A stretch of DNA of 64,000 nucleotides from positions 806,001-870,000 of the forward strand of contig CP051232.1 in assembly GCA_017792445.1 (NCBI GenBank). The letters run 5' to 3'. Source of the DNA: Maritimibacter sp. (GTDB lineage Bacteria > Pseudomonadota > Alphaproteobacteria > Rhodobacterales > Rhodobacteraceae). Position numbers and translations under genes: made by a program. The notes under the pieces are model-generated. The model was not told where the DNA came from and made no database searches. It saw only the letters and a list, made by a program, of their open reading frames with translations. Below, piece after piece: positions 59,415 to 64,000 of this stretch (position 1 is its first letter; each line of letters opens with the position of its first letter).

Positions 59415-60566
59415 ATGGCCGAGGAATTACTCCCTTCACCCCACCCCCTCACCCCACCCCGAAGCGAGGATGATTGGGTCACCTGGTTCCGCCTCTTGCG
59501 CTCCCGACGTGTCGGGCCAACCACCTTCCACAGACTTATCTCGGAACACGGCACCGCGGCTGACGCGCTGGACGCCCTGCCCGAGGTCGCCCGCGCCGCC
59601 GGCGTTGACCGTTACGCCCCCTGCCCTGTCGAGGTTGCGCAAGAAGAGCTGCGGCTCGGCCGGCTGGCCGGGGCGGTTCCGGTTGCTTTCGGTGATGCCG
59701 CCTATCCCGCGCTGCTGGCCGAACTTCCCGATGCGCCGCCGGTGCTGTGGTGCCTGGGCGACATCTCCCTTCTTGACCGCCGGCTGATCGCGCTGGTCGG
59801 CGCGCGGAATTCCTCCAGCCTTGGCACCCGCATGGCCAAGAACCTGGCCGAAGGGCTGACCGCCGCGGGATTCGCGGTCGTGTCGGGCTTGGCGCGCGGC
59901 GTCGACACCGCGGCGCACCTCGCTTCGCTGGGCGGCGGCACCGTCGCGGTGCAGGCGGGCGGCGTCGATGTCATCTACCCGGCGGAAAACGCGGTGCTGG
60001 CGCAGGAGATCGGCGAACGCGGGCTTCGTGTGTCCGAACAGCCGATGGGCATGCAGCCGCAGGCGCGGCATTTCCCGGCGCGCAACCGCATCATCTCGGG
60101 CCTTGCGCAGGCCGTGGTGGTGGTAGAGGCGGCGGCGAAGTCCGGCAGCCTGATCACCGCCCGCAGCGCGCTGGACCAGGGGCGCGAAGTGATGGCGGTG
60201 CCGGGCCACCCGTTCGACGGGCGCGCCGCCGGCTGCAACATGCTGATCCGCGACGGGGCGACGCTGGTGCGCGGGTCCGCCGACGTGGTCGAGGCGCTGA
60301 CGCCCCTGGCGGACACGGAACCGCGACCGGCGAAAAACCCCGACGCCGCCCCCGCGCCCCGCCGCGATCCGCCACGCCGGCCGCTGGCGGAAATTGCGGC
60401 CTTGCACGGCCAGATCCTTGACCGGCTGGGGCCCAGCCCCGTGGCCGAGGACCAGCTGATCCGCGATCTGAAGGCCCCCGCCGGCGAAATCGGCGCGGAA
60501 CTGGTGACCCTGGAACTGGAGGGCCGGATCGAGCGCCGGCCCGGCGGTCTGCTGGCGCGCACGTGA
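59415..60566 (+). CDS. dprA: DNA-processing protein DprA
   Basis: 383 residues. The Rossmann-like ssDNA-binding core (about 115-290) has LIALVGARNSSSLGTRMAKN, GFAVVSGLARGVDTAAHLAS and VAVQAGGVDVIYPAENA, with LRVSEQPMGMQPQARHFPARN and AVVVVEAAAKSGSLITAR. A proline/alanine-rich linker leads to a C-terminal winged-helix module (about 325-383). DprA protects incoming single-stranded DNA and loads RecA. It is needed for natural transformation and, in Rhodobacter, for receiving gene-transfer-agent DNA. topA follows, a common alphaproteobacterial order. Confidence 0.96.
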   Translation: MAEELLPSPHPLTPPRSEDDWVTWFRLLRSRRVGPTTFHRLISEHGTAADALDALPEVARAAGVDRYAPCPVEVAQEELRLGRLAGAVPVAFGDAAYPALLAELPDAPPVLWCLGDISLLDRRLIALVGARNSSSLGTRMAKNLAEGLTAAGFAVVSGLARGVDTAAHLASLGGGTVAVQAGGVDVIYPAENAVLAQEIGERGLRVSEQPMGMQPQARHFPARNRIISGLAQAVVVVEAAAKSGSLITARSALDQGREVMAVPGHPFDGRAAGCNMLIRDGATLVRGSADVVEALTPLADTEPRPAKNPDAAPAPRRDPPRRPLAEIAALHGQILDRLGPSPVAEDQLIRDLKAPAGEIGAELVTLELEGRIERRPGGLLART

Positions 60567-60573
60567 CGCCCCA

Positions 60574-60642
60574 GGGGGCGCTGCCCCCGTCGCGCCGTGC
60601 GCGACTCCCCCGAGGTATTTGGAAAGAGAAGAAGCAGGGCGC
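60574..60642. repeat. Dispersed 3'-end repeat, copy 2
   Basis: GGGGGCGCTGCCCCC, an inner GTCGCGC...GCGCGAC stem, CTCCCCCGAGGTATTTGG and the 15-mer GAAGAAGCAGGGCGC. It starts eight bases after the dprA stop. Compared with copy 1 at 49532-49588 it carries an extra inner stem, but its core palindrome, TATTTG and 15-mer are the same. Confidence 0.7.
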
Positions 60643-60855
60643 CCTTTGCCGGTGCTGCATGGGGGCCACTGGGTATCGGCCGTGTCGCACAACCGCCCGC
60701 AGAGTCGGCCCGACGTCGCGACGGGGGTTGAATAGCCGCCGCAAAGTCGCCAATTGCGGGCCGGTCGGCGTCGGGAACGCCACATTGACATTCCCCGCGC
60801 AGAAGCCACATGGTCCGCCGCCATGGGCAGTCATTGCTGAATCGAAGGGGTTTCC
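60643..60855. other. Leader region of topA
   Basis: Gene-free sequence between the dispersed repeat and topA. TTGACA at 60785-60790 could be a -35 element, but no good -10 follows. I see no RNA gene. Confidence 0.3.
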
Positions 60856-63498
60856 ATGCCAGTCGTCGTTGTCGAATCTCCGGCCAAGGCCAAGACGATC
60901 AACAAGTATCTGGGCAACGACTTCACGGTTCTCGCCTCTTACGGGCACGTGCGCGACCTGCCTCCGAAGGACGGCTCGGTCGATCCCGACCATGGATTCG
61001 AGATGCTTTGGGAGGTCGCGAGCGACTCGAAAAAGCATGTGAAGGCAATCGCCGACGCGCTGAAGGACGACCCGACGCTGATCCTTGCGACCGACCCCGA
61101 CCGCGAGGGGGAAGCGATCAGCTGGCACCTTGAAGAGACCCTGCGCAAGCGCAAGGCGATCAAGGCGGACACCGAGGTGAGCCGCGTGGTGTTCAACGCG
61201 ATCACCAAGAACGCCGTCACCGAGGCGATGAAGAACCCGCGCAAGGTCGACGAGGATCTGGTCGAGGCCTATCTTGCCCGCCGCGCGCTGGACTATCTGG
61301 TGGGCTTCAACCTGAGCCCCGTCCTGTGGCGCAAGCTGCCCGGCGCGAAATCCGCGGGCCGGGTGCAATCGGTCTGCCTGCGCCTGATCGTCGAGCGCGA
61401 GATGGAGATCGAGGCGTTCCGCGCCCGCGAATACTGGTCGGTGAAGGCGTTGCTGTCGACGCCGCGCGGCCAGGAATACGAGGCGCGTCTGACGGTTCTC
61501 GCCGGCAAGAAGCTGGACCGCTACGACATCGAGAATTCGACGCAGGCCGAACTGGCGGTGCAGGCGATCACCAGCCGCGACCTGACGGTGAAGTCGGTCG
61601 AGGCGAAACCCGCCAGCCGCAACCCGTCCGCGCCCTTCATGACCTCGACCCTGCAGCAGGAAGCCAGCCGCAAGTTCGGCTTCGGCGCGCGCCAGACGAT
61701 GAGCACGGCGCAGCGGCTGTATGAGGCCGGGTACATCACCTACATGCGGACCGACGGCATCGACATGGCACCCGAGGCGGTGCATGCCGCGCGCGACGCG
61801 ATCAAGGATCGCTATGGCGCCGAGTACGTGCCGTCGAGCCCGCGCATGTACAAGAACAAGGCGAAGAACGCGCAGGAAGCGCACGAGTGCATCCGCCCCA
61901 CCGAGATGACGCTGGCGCCCGACGCGTTGAAGGTATCCGACGCGGATCAGCGCAAGCTGTACGACCTGATCTGGAAGCGGACGATCGCCAGCCAGATGGA
62001 AGCCGCGCGGATGGAGCGGACCACCGTCGACGTCGCCAGCGCCGACGGACAGGTCGAGCTGCGCGCCACCGGGCAGGTCGTTCTGTTCGACGGGTTCCTG
62101 AAGGTCTACGAAGAAGGACGCGACGACGCCGTCGTGGACGATGACGACAAGCGCCTGCCGCAGATCACCCAGGGCGAGAAGGCCGACAAGAAGACCATCA
62201 CCCCCGAGCAGCACTTCACCCAGCCGCCGCCCCGCTATACCGAGGCCACGCTGGTCAAGAAGATGGAAGAGCTGGGGATCGGGCGGCCGTCGACCTATGC
62301 CTCGATCGTCACGACCATCCAGGACCGCGGCTATGTGCGCAAGGACAAGAACCGGCTGATCCCCGAGGACAAGGGGCGGCTGGTGACGATCTTCCTGATC
62401 AACTACTTCCGTAAATACGTCGGCTACGACTTCACCGCCGAGCTGGAAGGCGAGCTGGACGACATCACCAGCGGCGAGCGCGAGTGGAAGGACGTGCTGG
62501 ACAAGTTCTGGCGCGACTTCAAAGCCCATATCGACGAAACCTCCGAGCTTCGGATCTCGGAGGTGCTGGACAAGATCGACGAGGTCTTGGCGCCGCATCT
62601 CTATCCGCCGACCGAGGACGGCTCGGATCCGCGTGTCTGCCCGAACTGCGGCAATGGCCGGCTGTCGATGCGCACCGCGCGCTCGGGCGGCGCGTTCATC
62701 GGCTGTTCGAACTATCCCGACTGCCGCTATACCCGTCCGTTCGGCCCGCCGGATGCCGAGGCCGAAGCCAGCGCGATCCCGCCCGAGGGCAAGCTTCTGG
62801 GCGAGGACGAGGGCGACGAGATCCGCGTGTTCAAGGGCCGTTTCGGCCCCTTCGTGCAGCGCGGCGCGGCGACCAAGGAACAGCCGAAGCCGCCGCGCCA
62901 GTCGGTGCCGAAAGAGTGGCCGCCGGAAGATGTGACGCTGGAACAGGCGGTGCGGCTGCTGGTGCTGCCGCGTCTTATCGGGCAACACCCCGAGGATGGC
63001 GTGAACGTCTGGGCCAACATCGGCCGCTACGGTCCCTACATCAAACACGCCGAGTCGACGTCGGACCGGGGCGGCACCAACGCCAACCTCGAAGAGATCG
63101 AAGAGGTCTGGACCGTCGGCATGAACCGCGCGGTGCAGCTTCTGGCTGAAAAGGTCGCCTCGCGCGGCGGGCGCGGCCGGGCGGCGGCGCCGGTGCGCGA
63201 ATTGGGCGACCACCCGGATGCGGGTGGCCCGGTGGCGATCTACAAGGGTAAATACGGGCCCTACGTGAAGTGGGAGAAGATCAACGCGACGATCCCCGAC
63301 ACGATCGAGCCCGAACAGCTGACCATGGAGCAGGCGGTCGAACTGATCGCGGAACGCGCCGCGAAAGCTGGCAAGAAAGCCCCGGCCAAGAAGAAGGCCG
63401 CCGCGAAGAAGAGCACGGCCAAGAAAACGACCGCGAAGAAAACCGCTGCGAAGAAACCGGCGGCCAAGACTTCGGCGTCAGAGACCGACAAAGACTGA
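60856..63498 (+). CDS. topA: DNA topoisomerase I
   Basis: 880 residues. The TOPRIM domain begins VVVESPAKAKTINKYLG and includes ATDPDREGEAISWHL. The catalytic Tyr is Tyr296 in YITYMRTDGID, and ARRALDYLVGFNLSPVLWRKL and GIGRPSTYASIVTTIQDRGYV are further type IA landmarks. A four-cysteine zinc finger follows (about 594-621, CPNCGNGRLSMR ... GCSNYPDC), with further TOPRIM-C repeats after it. The last 45 residues are a lysine/alanine tail (AAKKSTAKKTTAKKTAAKK) like histone H1. It relaxes negative supercoils. Length is normal for the alphaproteobacterial type. Confidence 0.97.
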   Translation: MPVVVVESPAKAKTINKYLGNDFTVLASYGHVRDLPPKDGSVDPDHGFEMLWEVASDSKKHVKAIADALKDDPTLILATDPDREGEAISWHLEETLRKRKAIKADTEVSRVVFNAITKNAVTEAMKNPRKVDEDLVEAYLARRALDYLVGFNLSPVLWRKLPGAKSAGRVQSVCLRLIVEREMEIEAFRAREYWSVKALLSTPRGQEYEARLTVLAGKKLDRYDIENSTQAELAVQAITSRDLTVKSVEAKPASRNPSAPFMTSTLQQEASRKFGFGARQTMSTAQRLYEAGYITYMRTDGIDMAPEAVHAARDAIKDRYGAEYVPSSPRMYKNKAKNAQEAHECIRPTEMTLAPDALKVSDADQRKLYDLIWKRTIASQMEAARMERTTVDVASADGQVELRATGQVVLFDGFLKVYEEGRDDAVVDDDDKRLPQITQGEKADKKTITPEQHFTQPPPRYTEATLVKKMEELGIGRPSTYASIVTTIQDRGYVRKDKNRLIPEDKGRLVTIFLINYFRKYVGYDFTAELEGELDDITSGEREWKDVLDKFWRDFKAHIDETSELRISEVLDKIDEVLAPHLYPPTEDGSDPRVCPNCGNGRLSMRTARSGGAFIGCSNYPDCRYTRPFGPPDAEAEASAIPPEGKLLGEDEGDEIRVFKGRFGPFVQRGAATKEQPKPPRQSVPKEWPPEDVTLEQAVRLLVLPRLIGQHPEDGVNVWANIGRYGPYIKHAESTSDRGGTNANLEEIEEVWTVGMNRAVQLLAEKVASRGGRGRAAAPVRELGDHPDAGGPVAIYKGKYGPYVKWEKINATIPDTIEPEQLTMEQAVELIAERAAKAGKKAPAKKKAAAKKSTAKKTTAKKTAAKKPAAKTSASETDKD

Positions 63499-63500
63499 CA

Positions 63501-63544
63501 TTCGACGCGCCGGCGAGAAAACAGACGCCCGCCGGCGCGCCGAA
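63501..63544 (+). terminator. Long hairpin after topA
   Basis: TTCGACGCGCCGGCG (63501-63515) and CGCCGGCGCGCCGAA (63530-63544) pair over 15 bases with one mismatch, with a 14-base loop. It starts three bases after the topA stop. There is no U-tract, so termination may be inefficient. Confidence 0.6.
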
Positions 63545-63561
63545 GTGTGACTTTGCGGCCC

Positions 63562-63576
63562 TGATATTCAATATCA
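63562..63576. promoter_or_regulatory. Perfect palindrome upstream of the L,D-transpeptidase-like gene
   Basis: TGATATT-C-AATATCA is a 15-base dyad with seven-base arms, AT-rich in a GC-rich setting, 87 bases before the next start codon. It looks like a repressor operator. The binding protein is unknown. Confidence 0.45.
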
Positions 63577-63663
63577 AGCATTCGTGAGTGGAAAGACCGG
63601 CGCATGGGGCGCAGGTAAGTCCAAAGACGCCCGGAACTCGACTCTCAACCGCAGGATTGATTC

Positions 63664-64000
63664 ATGCAGGACAGACACTTCAGCCGCCGGCAGGTGATCG
63701 CCGGTGCAGCCGCCGCCCTGATGCTGCCGGCCATCGCCCGCGCACAGGATGTGCTGACCGCGACGCGCAACGCCTCCAGCTGGCAGGCGCAGGACTGGCG
63801 CGACCATTTCGATGAACTCGGCAAGGGCTGCATCGTGTGCGACACGGTGAACCGTACGCTGCACTTCTGGTCCGGTGACGGCGAGACCTATAACGTCTAC
63901 CCGACATCCGTGCCGAAGACTGACGAACTGACCAAGCGCGGCTATACCGAGATCGTGCGCAAGAAGGTGGGCCCCAGCTGGACCCCGACCGCCAGCCAGA
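63664..64000 (+). CDS. L,D-transpeptidase-like Tat-exported protein (5' part)
   Basis: The first 112 residues are visible before the right edge. A twin-arginine signal (FSRRQVIAGAAAALMLPAIARA, Arg8-Arg9; cleavage near residue 27) is followed by LGKGCIVCDTVNRTLHFW, YNVYPTSVPKTDELTKRGYTEIVRKKVGPSWTPT. The last stretches (conserved TLHFW, then YPTSVP and SWTPT) are the N-terminal pattern of YkuD-type L,D-transpeptidases, but the catalytic Cys-containing motif lies beyond the window. A peptidoglycan cross-linking role is therefore inferred. It is downstream of topA with an operator-like palindrome between. Confidence 0.75.
   Translation, partial: MQDRHFSRRQVIAGAAAALMLPAIARAQDVLTATRNASSWQAQDWRDHFDELGKGCIVCDTVNRTLHFWSGDGETYNVYPTSVPKTDELTKRGYTEIVRKKVGPSWTPTASQ

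Noticed and set aside
60154-63213. A reading frame of over 1,000 codons antisense to dprA and topA
   Set aside because: Its composition is a mirror of topA's codons (high GC third positions on the other strand), it has no recognisable domain, and topA/dprA are certain.
1-64000. tRNA, rRNA, CRISPR arrays, insertion sequences, phage or conjugation genes
   Set aside because: I scanned the intergenic intervals and gene products for these and found none that I can support.

Overview
The window is a chromosomal segment of a high-GC alphaproteobacterium, most likely of the order Rhodobacterales (Roseobacter/Rhodobacter group). The evidence is gene content and gene order: the aa3 oxidase block ctaC-ctaB-small gene-ctaG-ctaE-SURF1 running into thrC and an M16 peptidase, plus lysC near ptsP, dprA before topA, and a divergent LysR/DUF1127 pair. 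Coding density is high. I see no rRNA, tRNA, CRISPR array, prophage, insertion sequence or conjugation gene.

Layout. 1-3.4 kb: 5' part of a BI-1/YccA membrane protein gene, a DUF1127/LysR divergent pair, a quinone oxidoreductase and an XRE regulator. 3.4-10 kb: histidinol-phosphatase-like hisN behind a strong hairpin, an 8-oxoguanine-deaminase-type amidohydrolase, a Tat-exported PhoX phosphatase with a clear Pho box, an NAD(P)-binding protein and guanine deaminase. 10-17 kb: MgtE, 5-formyl-THF cyclo-ligase, a YmdB-like phosphoesterase, an SLC13/TrkA-C transporter and propionyl-CoA synthetase. 17.3-17.85 kb: an AT-rich island. 17.85-31 kb: NAD kinase, glyA and many small or accessory enzymes. 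31-36 kb: lysC, a Cache receptor without an output domain, ptsP and a two-repeat secreted protein. 36.6-45.9 kb: assorted enzymes, a SulP transporter, then mtnP and apt. 45.9-49.5 kb: an LLM oxidoreductase, an exported metallo-hydrolase and a GlcD-like oxidase. 49.6-57.2 kb (minus strand): GNAT, M16 peptidase, thrC, SURF1, ctaE, ctaG, coxF-like, ctaB, ctaC. 57.4-64 kb: tldD, a GNAT, dprA, topA and the start of an L,D-transpeptidase-like gene.

How genes work together. mtnP and apt complete methylthioadenosine-to-AMP salvage, and two amidohydrolases act on oxidised guanine and guanine. glyA and the cyclo-ligase serve one-carbon metabolism. lysC and thrC sit on the aspartate pathway. The cta block builds the aa3 oxidase except subunit I, which is not here; a consensus FNR-type site lies between ctaC and tldD.

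The most interesting non-coding signals are the four-unit Pho box before phoX, an RBS-sequestering hairpin before hisN, a palindrome over the 5' end of a ribbon-helix-helix gene, overlapping palindromes before dprA, two copies of a dispersed 3'-end repeat, and the AT-rich island at 17.4-17.8 kb. I found no clearly new multigene system. Most of the window is conserved housekeeping DNA.
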